From Anaerolineaceae bacterium UBA6133 (GTDB taxonomy: Bacteria > Chloroflexota > Anaerolineae > Anaerolineales > Anaerolineaceae), in NCBI GenBank assembly GCA_002435825.1, contig DIVL01000004.1:1-30883 (forward strand): 30,883 nt of DNA, read 5' to 3'. Below, in pieces: positions 8,230 to 17,179 of this stretch. The notes beneath the pieces are model-generated. The model made no database searches. It was given only the letters and a program-made list of their open reading frames with translations, and was not told where the DNA came from. How positions within the stretch are numbered: the first letter of the stretch is position 1; each line of letters opens with the position of its first letter. Made by a program: the position numbers and the translations under genes.

Positions 8230-9855
8230 TTAACCTGCCAGCTGGCTTAAAGTTTCAGCTCGCAGGAATTGACCTGTTCGTGAGTACATCTTACGGTTCA
8301 AATCAAGCAGCGAAGTTGGCAGCAATCGCCACCTTCTCAACTGCTCATCATCCGCAAAAACATCATGCAGGCTGCCATCTGCCACCACCTGCCCGCCATA
8401 CAGCACCACCACCCGGTTGGCAAAGGTTAATGCCAGGTCCAGATCGTGAGTAATGAACAAAATCGCGTCAAATCCGGGAGTCTGTAGAATCGTATCCATG
8501 AAGGACTGATAATTCCAATAATCCTGCCCTGCTGTAGGCTCGTCCATCATCAAAATGCGCGATTTCATCGAAAGCACCGAAGCAATCGAGACGCGCTTCT
8601 GCTGCCCAAAGGAGAGCGCAAGAGGCGGCGTGGGCAGTTCCTGCTCGAGATGGACAGTCTCAATTGCCCAGTCCACATTCTCCGTCACCATTTCTTTGCT
8701 CATTCCCAGGTTTTCCGGTCCAAAAGCCAGCTCTTCCCGCACCGTCGGGGCGAATAACATCTGGCTCGGACTCTGAAAGACATAACCTATTGTCCTTGCC
8801 GCATTCGCGACGGTGGTTTTCTTTGTGTCCACTCCCTCAAGCAGCACCCGTCCGCTGGTGGGCTTGAGCAACCCCAATGCCTGTTTTACAGTTGTGGTCT
8901 TGCCGGAGCCGTTATGCCCCAGGATCGCGATCACCTCACCTGCCCGTACATCGAGGTTAATCCCGTGCAGAACTTCCGGGTAATCGGCTTTATAACGAAA
9001 ACTAACGTCCTGGAAAGAAACCAACGGCTCACTTGTTGGGTCCAGTGCAGGCACAGCCAGGCGGCATTCCTTGCGCGGCGTACCCTTGGCTCTTCGCATG
9101 ACGGTTGGAGCAGGCAACTTGATGCGGGTGTAATCGGCGGTTTCCAGCAACCCAGCTACATCCCCTTCGTAGGTAACGCGCCCGTTATCCATGTAGACTA
9201 CCTTCTCAGGATTGATCTGCAGCACATCCTCAACCCGGTGCTCCACAAGTAAAATGGATAACCCCTCATTCGCTAATTCTCTGAATGCCAGTAGTGCTTC
9301 CCTTGCAGATGCTGGATCCAGGGATGCCAGGGGTTCATCCAACAGCAGGATGCTTGGTTCCATCGCCAGCACGCCCGCCAGAGCAACTTTTTGTTTTTCG
9401 CCACCCGATGTGTAATGGGTCTCTTTGTCCCTCAGGTGCAAAATGTGCAGCCGCTCCAAGGCCTTTTCGGCTTTTGGGATCATTTCTTCTCGGGGCATAC
9501 CCAGCGATTCAAGCCCAAAACAGACTTCGTTGATCACGTAAGTACCTAATATTTGCCGTTCCGGGTCCTGCAGCAAGGTTCCTACATGCCTCGAGATATC
9601 CGAAAGCCCCATTCCTTTGACGGATTTTCCATAGAGCTCAATCTCCCCCTGCATGTATCCGTGATAGGTATGCGGGATGAGCCCATTTACACAGCGCATC
9701 AAGGTCGTCTTGCCGCAGCCTGAAGACCCCGCCAGCAAAACCACCTGCCCGGGTTCCAACTGAAGGTTGATGTCCTCAATCGCCGGTGTCCGCCGTGAGT
9801 TATAGCGGAAACCGAGATCTCGAATAACCAGGGGGGGAGCTTGGAGCTCAGGCAT
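8230..9855 (-). CDS. ECF transporter fused ATPase (EcfA-EcfA')
   Basis: A 541-residue protein with two complete ABC ATPase domains that powers the ECF importer. Domain 1: Walker A GSSGCGKTT at 43-51, signature TSGGEKQKV at 149-157, Walker B ILLLDEP at 169-175. Domain 2: Walker A GHNGSGKTT at 313-321, signature LSFGQQKRV at 414-422 (Gly-Gly replaced by Phe-Gly) and Walker B ILMMDEP at 434-440. Fusion of the two EcfA halves is common for this subgroup. Its ATG overlaps the end of the SAM hydroxide adenosyltransferase gene by eight bases, so they are one transcription unit. Transported substrate is unknown. Confidence 0.92.
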   Translation of the reverse strand: MPELQAPPLVIRDLGFRYNSRRTPAIEDINLQLEPGQVVLLAGSSGCGKTTLMRCVNGLIPHTYHGYMQGEIELYGKSVKGMGLSDISRHVGTLLQDPERQILGTYVINEVCFGLESLGMPREEMIPKAEKALERLHILHLRDKETHYTSGGEKQKVALAGVLAMEPSILLLDEPLASLDPASAREALLAFRELANEGLSILLVEHRVEDVLQINPEKVVYMDNGRVTYEGDVAGLLETADYTRIKLPAPTVMRRAKGTPRKECRLAVPALDPTSEPLVSFQDVSFRYKADYPEVLHGINLDVRAGEVIAILGHNGSGKTTTVKQALGLLKPTSGRVLLEGVDTKKTTVANAARTIGYVFQSPSQMLFAPTVREELAFGPENLGMSKEMVTENVDWAIETVHLEQELPTPPLALSFGQQKRVSIASVLSMKSRILMMDEPTAGQDYWNYQSFMDTILQTPGFDAILFITHDLDLALTFANRVVVLYGGQVVADGSLHDVFADDEQLRRWRLLPTSLLDLNRKMYSRTGQFLRAETLSQLAG

Positions 9856-10639
9856 TGAATTGGATCCTTACCTTATCGTCCAACTTGATACCATAAGTCT
9901 TAGCGGCACTGCCATTCACCACGGCAATTTCAATAAAACCTTCGCTGTCTGTCACAGCCACAAGGTCGCCGATCTTGGCATGCCCATAAGAAGGCAAAAC
10001 TCCTCGAATAACCTGACCTGCAATAAACAGTATGGCACTCTCGAGGTGAGTAATTTCTGAAGCGCGGATGTTGGTTGAACAGTTGCCAAACACGTCGATG
10101 ACAACGATGCTGCCCTCAATTCCCTCCTCAATCCTGACGGGTTTGGGCAAGGGCGTTCGTACCGGGTCGTTGATTACCGTTCCAAGCTTCTCCAGCGGAA
10201 CGCCGGCAGCCAGGTGCGCGCCGACTGGCGCAAAGATGTCGCGACCGTGGAAAGTCGTATACACCCGCGGCAGCCAGTATTCAGGCTTGTCCAGGTCAAC
10301 GATACAGACTTCCAGACCAGCTGCTTCAGCATCCTCCAGCATGGGTGTGATCAGACCGTTATCCGGCAGCACATAATACTGGCCGCCCAGTTTCGCTGCA
10401 ATAGCCCGCCGTTTCGTTCCCACGCCTGGATCGATCACAGCAACGTGAACCGAACCAGTCGGGAAATATGCCGCTGCGCGCCAAAGAGCGATCGATCCCG
10501 TCCGAATATCCTGGGCGGGGATTTCATGGCTGATGTCGGCAATATTGACATCCGGGGCAATCCCCCAGATCACGCCTTTCATCGTGCCAACAAAGCCATT
10601 CAAATTGCCAAAATCAGTTGTGAGGGACAGGGTAGTCAT
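9848..10639 (-). CDS. SAM hydroxide adenosyltransferase (DUF62 / chlorinase-fluorinase family)
   Basis: A 263-residue enzyme of the SAM hydrolase family, which converts S-adenosylmethionine and water/hydroxide to adenosine and methionine. Family motifs are present: TTDFG at 7-11, DISHEI at 35-40, DPGVGTKRR at 70-78, PDNGL at 92-96 and FHGRDIFAP at 130-138. Asp70, Arg77 and His131 match the Asp-Arg-His set that defines hydroxide adenosyltransferases, as opposed to halogenases. ATG at 10639 is chosen because the family begins with an M-x-LTTDFG pattern; a longer frame to 10726 would add 29 unrelated residues. No Shine-Dalgarno precedes it, and a promoter just upstream suggests a leaderless message. 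It leads the ECF operon. Confidence 0.88.
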   Translation of the reverse strand: MTTLSLTTDFGNLNGFVGTMKGVIWGIAPDVNIADISHEIPAQDIRTGSIALWRAAAYFPTGSVHVAVIDPGVGTKRRAIAAKLGGQYYVLPDNGLITPMLEDAEAAGLEVCIVDLDKPEYWLPRVYTTFHGRDIFAPVGAHLAAGVPLEKLGTVINDPVRTPLPKPVRIEEGIEGSIVVIDVFGNCSTNIRASEITHLESAILFIAGQVIRGVLPSYGHAKIGDLVAVTDSEGFIEIAVVNGSAAKTYGIKLDDKVRIQFNA

Positions 10640-10646
10640 GCTGTCA

Positions 10647-10675
10647 AGCTTAGCATTTACCCGCTCTTTGGTCAA
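10647..10675 (-). promoter_or_regulatory. Putative promoter of the SAM adenosyltransferase-ECF operon
   Basis: TTGACC (10670-10675, minus strand) is followed after 17 bases by TAAGCT (10647-10652). The -10 box matches only three of six positions. Transcription would start about at the ATG (10639), giving a leaderless message, consistent with the missing ribosome binding site. Confidence 0.35.
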
Positions 10676-10872
10676 GAGATTTCGAGATTTGTTGGTAATA
10701 CAACGCGGAGTGTAAAGGGTTATCAACTAGTATGTTTTTTACGCCTTGAAACCCTTCAAGAGAATCTGCGCGAGTAAATCACGGCATTCTCCGCATGAAA
10801 ATCCCGTAATCAATACCATGCATAAACAGAGACCGTGCAACAAGCCAGTAGAAGTAAAACCCCAACCTCAGC

Positions 10873-12819
10873 TTACCCAAACACGACGCAGGCATAAGGT
10901 GGGAGCCAGAGAGTGCCGCTTTCGGAAAATTCCGGCTTGCCAAACACAATGCTCTTATGGTCAAGCATGTTTTCCAGGACCACCCATTCGGGGATGGCAT
11001 GTTCCCGTTCGCTGAAGTTCGCCAGGATCAGCAGTTCTTCTCCCTGATTGAGCCGGGCAAAGCCCAGCACAGATCCGTTGCGCGTGTCGATCACCTCCAA
11101 CTTACCGCCAGCCAAACCAGGCAAGCTCTTACGCAGCTCGATCAATTCGCGCATGTGCTGAAAGACACGCCCGGGCAAGGTGCTGGCATCCCGGCGCTGC
11201 GAGTAGCGCTCAGGGTCGGCAGCAGGGCGGTGCACCCAGCGGCTGTCACTTTTGTGTTTAGGATCCTCCAGGTAGCTATAGTCATTCAAGGTGGCGATTT
11301 CATCTCCCAAATAAATCAGGGGGATTCCGCCGGCAGTCATGACCACAAAATGCAGCAGGAGGATGCGCTTGATGGCTAACTCGACTTCCTCAGGTCCTTC
11401 TTCAGCCAGGGCTTTTTCAAGTCCCGCCAGCGATGCGCAAGTCCCCGAGATGCGGCAATCGCCTGTTTTTAGGTTTTCCTGGAAGGGAAGTCCGCGCGCG
11501 AAACTGCCCGTGAACCGACCCCGGTAGAACTCGTTCAAAAAGCGGCGGTGGTCGAACCCATTGATACCCAATTTAGCGGCATCATCGTCTGAAAAAGTCC
11601 AACCGATGTCATCGTGACAGCGCACGTAATTGACCCAGGCGGTACCCTGGGGAAGCGCAAATCTTTCTTCCAGTGCCTGCGAGAGCAAATTGACCTCGCG
11701 CGTTGCCAGGCTGTTCCAAAGCAGCGCCATCAAAAGCGGGTTATAGGAAAGCTGGCATTCCAAAGGGGATACGTATTTGATGACTTCATCCGGATGCACG
11801 ATAGCTTCAGATTTAAATAGAACAGAAGGGGCAACCACACGCGTGATAGCATTGAACCCCTGCAAAATGGTATGCGCCTCCGGGAGGTTCTCGCAGGGAG
11901 TGCCCAGTTTTTTCCAAATGAATGCCACCGCATCCAGCCGGAAGATCTCTACCCCCTGGTTGGCGAGGAAGAGCATCTCTTCGCTCATCCGGTTAAAGAC
12001 CACCGGGTTACTGTAATCCAGATCCCATTGATAGGAATGAAAAGTGGTCCATACCCAGGATTGTATGTCTTCGAACCAGGTAAAAGCTCCCGGGTGTTCG
12101 TCCGGGAAAATTTCTCTCAGAGTTTTTTCGTAAAGATCGGGCACTGTCCGGTCCGGGAAAATGCCATACATGTCGCGGTAATCCGGGTCGCCAGCTTTGG
12201 CTTTGAGTGCCCATTCATGCTCATCGGAGGTGTGGTTGATCACCAGGTCCAAGACCAGGCTGATGCCTTCAGCCCGCAGTTCTCGCGAGAGCTGTGCCAA
12301 TTCGCTTATGGTACCCAGGGGTGGGTGGACTTCCCTGAAAGAGCTGACCGCATAGCCGCCATCGTTTTCAGGTTCAGGCATTTTAAAGAGTGGCATGAGA
12401 TGCAAATATGTCAGTCCAAGCTCTTTGAAATACGGGATTTTGGCGCGGATGCCTTCCAGGTTTCCCGCGAAAAGATCCACATAACACACGCCGCCCAATA
12501 CCTGGTTGGATTGGAACCAAAGTGGGTTCTGCTCCCGCTGCTGGTCAAGTTCGCGCAAATCTGCAGGCCTTTCAAAGGCAGCCTCAGCCATGCTCTTCAA
12601 CAGATTTTCAAAGTGAAAGAGCATGTCATAGCGTCTGCCGTAAAGGAGATGATATAGCTGGAACAGGTGGTCAAAATGGGTTTCAAGATGCTGTATAAAT
12701 GCTTGCCAGGCTCGTGGATCATTTTGGATAGATAGGTCCAGGTCTTGTTCCAACCTGGGTAAGAGATATGTCAGCACGCGGCTGGCTTCGCGATGGAGGT
12801 CTAAAATCCCAGCTTTCAT
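10873..12819 (-). CDS. Amylosucrase (GH13 subfamily 4)
   Basis: A 648-residue glucansucrase of family GH13_4 that transfers glucose from sucrose to make an alpha-1,4-glucan and release fructose. An all-helical N-terminal domain (about 1-90) precedes the barrel. Catalytic positions are clear: nucleophile Asp296 in EIFRLDAVAF, acid/base Glu338 in LFKSEAI, and His402-Asp403 in VRCHDDIGW, each ten positions after those of Neisseria polysaccharea amylosucrase (286, 328, 392-393). Length fits the family (about 630-650). No secretion signal, so cytoplasmic. ATG at 12819 has GGGAG eight bases upstream and overlaps the stop of a 37-codon ORF as ATGA. Some GH13_4 members are sucrose isomerising/hydrolysing variants, so product range is uncertain. 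Confidence 0.88.
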   Translation of the reverse strand: MKAGILDLHREASRVLTYLLPRLEQDLDLSIQNDPRAWQAFIQHLETHFDHLFQLYHLLYGRRYDMLFHFENLLKSMAEAAFERPADLRELDQQREQNPLWFQSNQVLGGVCYVDLFAGNLEGIRAKIPYFKELGLTYLHLMPLFKMPEPENDGGYAVSSFREVHPPLGTISELAQLSRELRAEGISLVLDLVINHTSDEHEWALKAKAGDPDYRDMYGIFPDRTVPDLYEKTLREIFPDEHPGAFTWFEDIQSWVWTTFHSYQWDLDYSNPVVFNRMSEEMLFLANQGVEIFRLDAVAFIWKKLGTPCENLPEAHTILQGFNAITRVVAPSVLFKSEAIVHPDEVIKYVSPLECQLSYNPLLMALLWNSLATREVNLLSQALEERFALPQGTAWVNYVRCHDDIGWTFSDDDAAKLGINGFDHRRFLNEFYRGRFTGSFARGLPFQENLKTGDCRISGTCASLAGLEKALAEEGPEEVELAIKRILLLHFVVMTAGGIPLIYLGDEIATLNDYSYLEDPKHKSDSRWVHRPAADPERYSQRRDASTLPGRVFQHMRELIELRKSLPGLAGGKLEVIDTRNGSVLGFARLNQGEELLILANFSEREHAIPEWVVLENMLDHKSIVFGKPEFSESGTLWLPPYACVVFG

Positions 12820-12929
12820 CGGTTCTTCTCCCAAGGTTGTTGCGCCAGGGCAAATGCGCTGAATAAACTCACTGTTTCGGTCAGGAGTTGGTTGTTTTTG
12901 CGCAGAATCTTCTTCGCGGATTGTCCCAT
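12816..12929 (-). CDS. 37-residue ORF between trehalose synthase and amylosucrase
   Basis: A short ORF reading MGQSAKKILRKNN at its basic N-terminus, followed by a mildly hydrophobic stretch (TVSLFSAFALA) and a charged end. It starts at ATG 12929 with GGGAG eight bases upstream, 25 bases after the trehalose synthase stop, and its stop overlaps the amylosucrase start as ATGA. This is the arrangement of translational coupling, so it is at least translated. It may be a leader that sets amylosucrase expression or a small protein; I recognise no family. Confidence 0.5.
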   Translation of the reverse strand: MGQSAKKILRKNNQLLTETVSLFSAFALAQQPWEKNR

Positions 12930-12954
12930 GCAGATCACTCCCTGCTGAAAGTCC

Positions 12955-14646
12955 CTACTGCTTATCTGATCCCAAATAGCCGGGTTGTGGGGCGTTGGGA
13001 CCAGTGGGAACATTAGGCCGGTCCGGACCCACTGGTTTCAGCCAAACGTATCCATAAGGCTTGAGCGTGTAATCTCCAGGCAGCACCGTTTCTCCGGTAA
13101 GCAGGTCCTCGAAACTCAGTGCCGTTTCCGGGATCCAGCCGTCAATTTCCTCCCCGCTTAAGTTGTTTAGCACCACCACCCGTTCCCCCTGCCATGATCG
13201 TTGGTAGGCGACAACTGCCTTGGAGTCAAAACTGAAGGCTTTCCAGGCAAAGTCCCCTCTGCCAAAAAGGGCGTGATCCTTTCGCACCCTGATCATGTGT
13301 TGCAGACGGTTGAGCAGAGAATCCGGGTCACCTTCCTGTGTCGCAACGTTTACCCACTGAAAACCATAGACTTCGTCTTTGATCACCGGCGCATAGAGCT
13401 TCGCGGGATCCGCGTCTGAGAATCCAGCATTAAGCGATCCATCCCACTGCATCGGCGTACGCAATCCGTTGCGGTCAAACAGGTCCACGTTATCGCCCAT
13501 GCCAATTTCGTCGCCATAGTATAGGAAAGGCGAGCCCACAATTGTCAGCAGCATTGAGTGTAATAACATTATTTTGCGCTGGTCATTATCCAACAAGGGC
13601 GCCAACCTTCGCCGGATGCCCATGTTGATCCGCTGCTTCGGGTCGGGCGCGTAGAACTCCCACATCCATTGCCGCTCTTCCGGGGTCACCATTTCGAGCG
13701 TCAACTCGTCATGGCAGCGCAAGAAGCTCCCCCACTGGCAGCCATCCGGCAGAACAGGCGTGCGAGCCAGGATCTCTTCAATCGGCGTGCGGTCCGCTTT
13801 CGCCAGCGCCATGAACAGCCGCGGCATAAGCGGAAAATGAAAGTTCATGTGCATTTCATCGCCATCGCCGAAATATTCGATCACATCCTCTGGCCACTGG
13901 TTGGCTTCGCTCAGCAGGAGCGTGTCGGGACTGTATTCGTCAACAAATTTGCGCATGCGTTTCAGATAAGCGTGCGTTTCGGGCAAATTCTCGCAGTTCG
14001 TCCCTTCCCGTTCAAACAGATATGGCGGCGCATCCACGCGCAGCCCATCCGCACCCAAATCGATCCAGAACTTGACCACATCCAGCATCGCCTGCTGTAC
14101 TTCCTCATTGTCATAATTCAGGTCGGGCTGGGTTGAGTAAAACCTGTGCCAGAAATACTGCCCCCTCAGCGGGTCATAAGTCCAGTTGGAGGTCTCCGAG
14201 TCTGTGAAGATAATCCTTGCGTCCTGGTATTTCTGATCGGTATCAGACCAGACGTACCAATCCCGATATTTTGCGTGCTGAGGGTGCCGCGGATCATGCG
14301 AGGCCTGGAACCAGAAGTGTTGATCGGAGGTGTGGTTTGGAATGATCTCGACGATGATCCTCAAACCCTGTTCGTGTGCCTGTTCAATCAGCCTCTTGAA
14401 ATCCTCCAGGTTGCCATATGCAGGGAAAATGTCACAAAAATCGCTCACGTCATAGCCATCATCCCGCAGTGGAGAAGGCATGATCGGTAACAACCAGATC
14501 GCGTCCACCCCAAGGTCTTTGATGTAGTCCAGTTTGGACGTCAACCCCGGCAGGTCCCCCCAGCCATCAGCATCGTAGTCCTTGAAGGCGCGGGTGTTGA
14601 GCTCCATGAAGATGGCATCTGTGTACCACGGGGTTTTTTGAAGCAT
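12955..14646 (-). CDS. treS: Trehalose synthase (maltose alpha-D-glucosyltransferase, GH13_16)
   Basis: A 563-residue cytoplasmic GH13 enzyme that interconverts maltose and trehalose by intramolecular transglucosylation. The barrel motifs are GWGDLPGLTSKLDYIKDLG at 29-47, IIPNHTSDQHFWF at 101-113, nucleophile Asp205 in GLRVDAPPYLFEREGTNCEN, acid/base Glu247 in LLSEANQW, and His312-Asp313 in RCHDEL. The EREGTNCENLPETH block after the nucleophile is characteristic of TreS as against oligo-1,6-glucosidases. There is no maltokinase domain, and a short Pro-rich tail ends the protein. ATG at 14646 is preceded by GAGAGG; a start six codons upstream is less likely. Followed by the 37-codon ORF and amylosucrase. 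Confidence 0.9.
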   Translation of the reverse strand: MLQKTPWYTDAIFMELNTRAFKDYDADGWGDLPGLTSKLDYIKDLGVDAIWLLPIMPSPLRDDGYDVSDFCDIFPAYGNLEDFKRLIEQAHEQGLRIIVEIIPNHTSDQHFWFQASHDPRHPQHAKYRDWYVWSDTDQKYQDARIIFTDSETSNWTYDPLRGQYFWHRFYSTQPDLNYDNEEVQQAMLDVVKFWIDLGADGLRVDAPPYLFEREGTNCENLPETHAYLKRMRKFVDEYSPDTLLLSEANQWPEDVIEYFGDGDEMHMNFHFPLMPRLFMALAKADRTPIEEILARTPVLPDGCQWGSFLRCHDELTLEMVTPEERQWMWEFYAPDPKQRINMGIRRRLAPLLDNDQRKIMLLHSMLLTIVGSPFLYYGDEIGMGDNVDLFDRNGLRTPMQWDGSLNAGFSDADPAKLYAPVIKDEVYGFQWVNVATQEGDPDSLLNRLQHMIRVRKDHALFGRGDFAWKAFSFDSKAVVAYQRSWQGERVVVLNNLSGEEIDGWIPETALSFEDLLTGETVLPGDYTLKPYGYVWLKPVGPDRPNVPTGPNAPQPGYLGSDKQ

Positions 14647-14675
14647 GGTGTCCTCTCGCATCACTCTATTGATAA

Positions 14676-14706
14676 ATAATATCCGTAACTAAAAGGGAGT
14701 GGTCAA
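14676..14706 (-). promoter_or_regulatory. Putative promoter of the treS operon
   Basis: TTGACC (14701-14706, minus strand) and TATTAT (14676-14681) are separated by 19 bases, a long spacing that would weaken basal activity. It would give treS, the 37-codon ORF and amylosucrase their own transcript, in addition to readthrough from the upstream importer. Confidence 0.4.
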
Positions 14707-14794
14707 TACATATAACGCATGGAAGGGTATTTCCGCTGGCGTTATGAACCAACCTCCCGCATCAAAACACAGGCAAGGGAGCTGTTGAACCAAT

Positions 14795-14821
14795 CACGCT
14801 GGCTCATGTAGAGCCAGCGTG
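14795..14821 (-). terminator. Stem-loop after the alpha-glucoside importer operon
   Basis: A perfect 11-bp stem, CACGCTGGCTC (14795-14805) with GAGCCAGCGTG (14811-14821), and a 5-base loop, 12 bases after the aglG-like stop. The sequence after it on the minus strand is only weakly T-rich, so it may be a partial terminator. Confidence 0.6.
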
Positions 14822-14832
14822 TTGATAAAGAA

Positions 14833-15936
14833 CTATCCTTTTACCGAGCCGGCCATCATGCCGCGCACAAAGTAGCGCTGCAATCCGAGGAAGACAATCA
14901 ACGGCAGGATCATACTGACAAAAGCTGCCGAGGTCATCAAGTGCCAATCCTGTCCTTTTTCTCCGACCAAACGGGCAACCGCGATGGTGACAGTCTGGTT
15001 TTTCTCACCCAGGAAGACCAGGGCGACCAGGTAGTCGTTCCAGAGCCACAAGAACTGGAAGATGGCGAAGGATGCCAAAGCTGGAACAGACAGCGGCAGG
15101 ATCAGTTTCGTAAAAATGGTGAAATTGGAAGCTCCGTCAATGTAGGACGATTCCAACAATTCACGGGGAATAGTACTGATGTAATTGAAGAGCAGGTAGG
15201 TAGCCAACGGCAAACCAAAGCCAGTGTGCGCCAACCAGATGCCCAAAAACGTACCATTGAGCCCCATGTTCACATAGTCCTTGAGGACCGGGACCAGGGC
15301 AATTTGCAACGGTACTACCAGCAAAGCCACAATAATGGTGAAGACGGTGTTCCGCCCGGGGAATTCCAACCAGGCAAAACCGAAGGCGGCGAATGCCGCG
15401 ATCAGGATTGGGATAATCGTACCTGGAATGGAGACTGCCAGCGAGTTGAGGAAAGCGCCACCCAGGTTATTGCCGGTGCGGGTGATGGTCTGACCTTCAG
15501 CGTTTTTATAACTGATCGTTTTTCCGCCAATTACATCTGAGTAGTTTTTTAAGGTCAGATTGGTTGCAAAACCGACCCAACGTACCTCAGAAATAATCGC
15601 AGTCCGGGTGCGTTTGTTGCCATACCAGGTAATCAGACGTCCGTCATCCAATTCAACCGTATTGCGAAACTCTTCGAAGGTGGCAGTTTTGCCTAATATT
15701 TCAAAGGAACCGTCGAGGTCTACAGATTCCGGCAGGACGATACGCTCAACCTCAACATTCTCTTTGTGGGGGAACACATTCCACCAGCCACTGCGGAAGA
15801 TCTCTTCGCTGGGGCGGAATGAGGTGATCAGGATGCCGAGTATTGGAACCAACCAGATTATACAAATTATGATCAGGATGAAATTGTTCCAAAAGGTGGA
15901 CTTTTGCTTGGCGGTTTTTAAGGTTTTCTTAGCCAT
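14833..15936 (-). CDS. aglG: Alpha-glucoside ABC importer permease, AglG-like (CUT1)
   Basis: A 367-residue MalG-type permease. The EAA coupling loop is ELLESSYIDGASNFTIFTKLILPL-like, centred near residue 270, and the C-terminus ends in GSVKG as usual. A stretch of about 90 residues (roughly 48-140), starting FRPSEEIFRSGWWNVFP and rich in charged residues, is inserted after the first membrane helix. An insertion at this place with FR-x(5)-GWW is a feature of AglG proteins of alpha-glucoside importers, which are about this long. Its ATG shares one base with the stop of the aglF-like gene (TAATG). The substrate is inferred from family resemblance and from the neighbouring amylosucrase and treS. 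Confidence 0.82.
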   Translation of the reverse strand: MAKKTLKTAKQKSTFWNNFILIIICIIWLVPILGILITSFRPSEEIFRSGWWNVFPHKENVEVERIVLPESVDLDGSFEILGKTATFEEFRNTVELDDGRLITWYGNKRTRTAIISEVRWVGFATNLTLKNYSDVIGGKTISYKNAEGQTITRTGNNLGGAFLNSLAVSIPGTIIPILIAAFAAFGFAWLEFPGRNTVFTIIVALLVVPLQIALVPVLKDYVNMGLNGTFLGIWLAHTGFGLPLATYLLFNYISTIPRELLESSYIDGASNFTIFTKLILPLSVPALASFAIFQFLWLWNDYLVALVFLGEKNQTVTIAVARLVGEKGQDWHLMTSAAFVSMILPLIVFLGLQRYFVRGMMAGSVKG

Positions 15937-17078
15937 TAGAACCCCCTTCTTGATTTATTGAATTGGCTGACGTTATAGAAAATGATCGGTGTCACCAGCA
16001 ACAACAACACAATAGCGATGGCCGAAGCCTTGCCCGCGTCGGTATAGGTAAAGCTTTGAAGGTAAAACTCATTAGCAATCACGTTAGTGCCGTTATTGCC
16101 ACCAGTCATCACGCGCACAATATCAAAAGTCTTCAGGCTGAAGATCACGATAGTAGTGGTCACTGTCAGCAGGGTCCCTTGAATATAGGGCACAATGATT
16201 GAGAAAAAGGCTTTTATCTCGGTGGCGCCGTCGATACGAGCCGCTTCCAATAATTCAGCTGGCACGCCTTTGATAGCGCTGGAGAGAATCACCATTGCGT
16301 AGCCAGTCTGCAGCCAGATCATGATGATAATGAGCAGAAAGTTGTTCCACGGTGGAAGATTCAACCACGGTTGTGGCGCGCCTCCCAGTGCTGTGACGAT
16401 TGCATTCAACAAACCAATTTCCTGGATGCCCACGCCAGTGCCTTTATAGGTGTAAATGAACTTCCAGATAACACCCGCACCAACAAAGGAGATCGCCATG
16501 GGGGTGAAAATGATTGACTTATAGATCACTTCGGCCTTGGTGCGGTCTGCCAGGGTCGCAATTAGCAATCCCAGCCCCACACTGAAAGCCGTGCCAAATA
16601 TGAGCCACAACAAGTTGTTGCGGAACGTTTCAAGCATGCGCGGATCAGTGAAAGCAAATTTGTAATTTTCAAATCCAACCCACTCCGTCCCCAGGTAGTT
16701 GCGGAAACTGGCGATCAGTGAGCGAAACACCGGAATTGCCAGGAACCATGCCATAATTGCTACAGCAGGACCTACAAAAACAAAGGGTTGCAGCACCCTG
16801 GAAACCCGTTTGGGTAGTTTCATAACCAGCCAGTTAGTGACCACATAGAGCAAGGCGACTCCGCCAACCCCCCAAACAATCGCCACTAAAACTTGAACAA
16901 TTTGGGGAGCTTGAGCTCTTTGAAGAAATAAATATCCCTGCCACAAAACCAAAAAAGTCAGTGCAGGGACGAAAATGGATACCAGAATTTGACCCAGAGT
17001 GGTGCCAAACCACGTAAGGATTTTGTTTATCGAATTATTGCCATCTGGTGTTGGTGTTTTAGCTTCTACTACACTCAT
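15936..17078 (-). CDS. aglF: Alpha-glucoside ABC importer permease, AglF-like (CUT1)
   Basis: A 380-residue MalF-type permease. Two hydrophobic segments at about 28-52 and 59-82 precede the conserved permease core that starts near 96. The EAA loop ELLEAARIDGATEIKAFFSI is near residue 275, and the MTGGNNGTNVIANEFY block near 330 resembles AglF. ATG at 17078 is preceded by GAGGTGA-type ribosome binding sequence. It is separated from the binding-protein gene by a stem-loop and overlaps the aglG-like gene by one base. No ATPase gene accompanies the pair. Confidence 0.82.
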   Translation of the reverse strand: MSVVEAKTPTPDGNNSINKILTWFGTTLGQILVSIFVPALTFLVLWQGYLFLQRAQAPQIVQVLVAIVWGVGGVALLYVVTNWLVMKLPKRVSRVLQPFVFVGPAVAIMAWFLAIPVFRSLIASFRNYLGTEWVGFENYKFAFTDPRMLETFRNNLLWLIFGTAFSVGLGLLIATLADRTKAEVIYKSIIFTPMAISFVGAGVIWKFIYTYKGTGVGIQEIGLLNAIVTALGGAPQPWLNLPPWNNFLLIIIMIWLQTGYAMVILSSAIKGVPAELLEAARIDGATEIKAFFSIIVPYIQGTLLTVTTTIVIFSLKTFDIVRVMTGGNNGTNVIANEFYLQSFTYTDAGKASAIAIVLLLLVTPIIFYNVSQFNKSRRGF

Positions 17079-17114
17079 CCAGTCACCTCCTCAGCTGTTT
17101 GGAGTTTATGGTTT

Positions 17115-17147
17115 GGAGAGCAGGCTTGGATCTGGCGCCTGCTCTCC
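17115..17147 (-). promoter_or_regulatory. Intercistronic stem-loop between aglE-like and aglF-like genes
   Basis: A perfect 11-bp stem, GGAGAGCAGGC (17115-17125) with GCCTGCTCTCC (17137-17147), and an 11-base loop, 32 bases after the binding-protein stop. It occupies the same place as the stem-loops in the other two importer operons, suggesting a role in keeping binding-protein mRNA abundant. Confidence 0.7.
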
Positions 17148-17179
17148 ATTTTTTATGCTAACTCAATCTGGCTTCAGTT

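Noticed and set aside
10640..10872. Possible SAM or other riboswitch ahead of the SAM adenosyltransferase-ECF operon
   Set aside because: I could not find the conserved helices of a known riboswitch, and the probable promoter lies too close to the start codon to leave room for one.
11872..12657. 261-codon plus-strand frame opposite amylosucrase
   Set aside because: The amylosucrase frame carries all catalytic residues; the opposite frame matches nothing.
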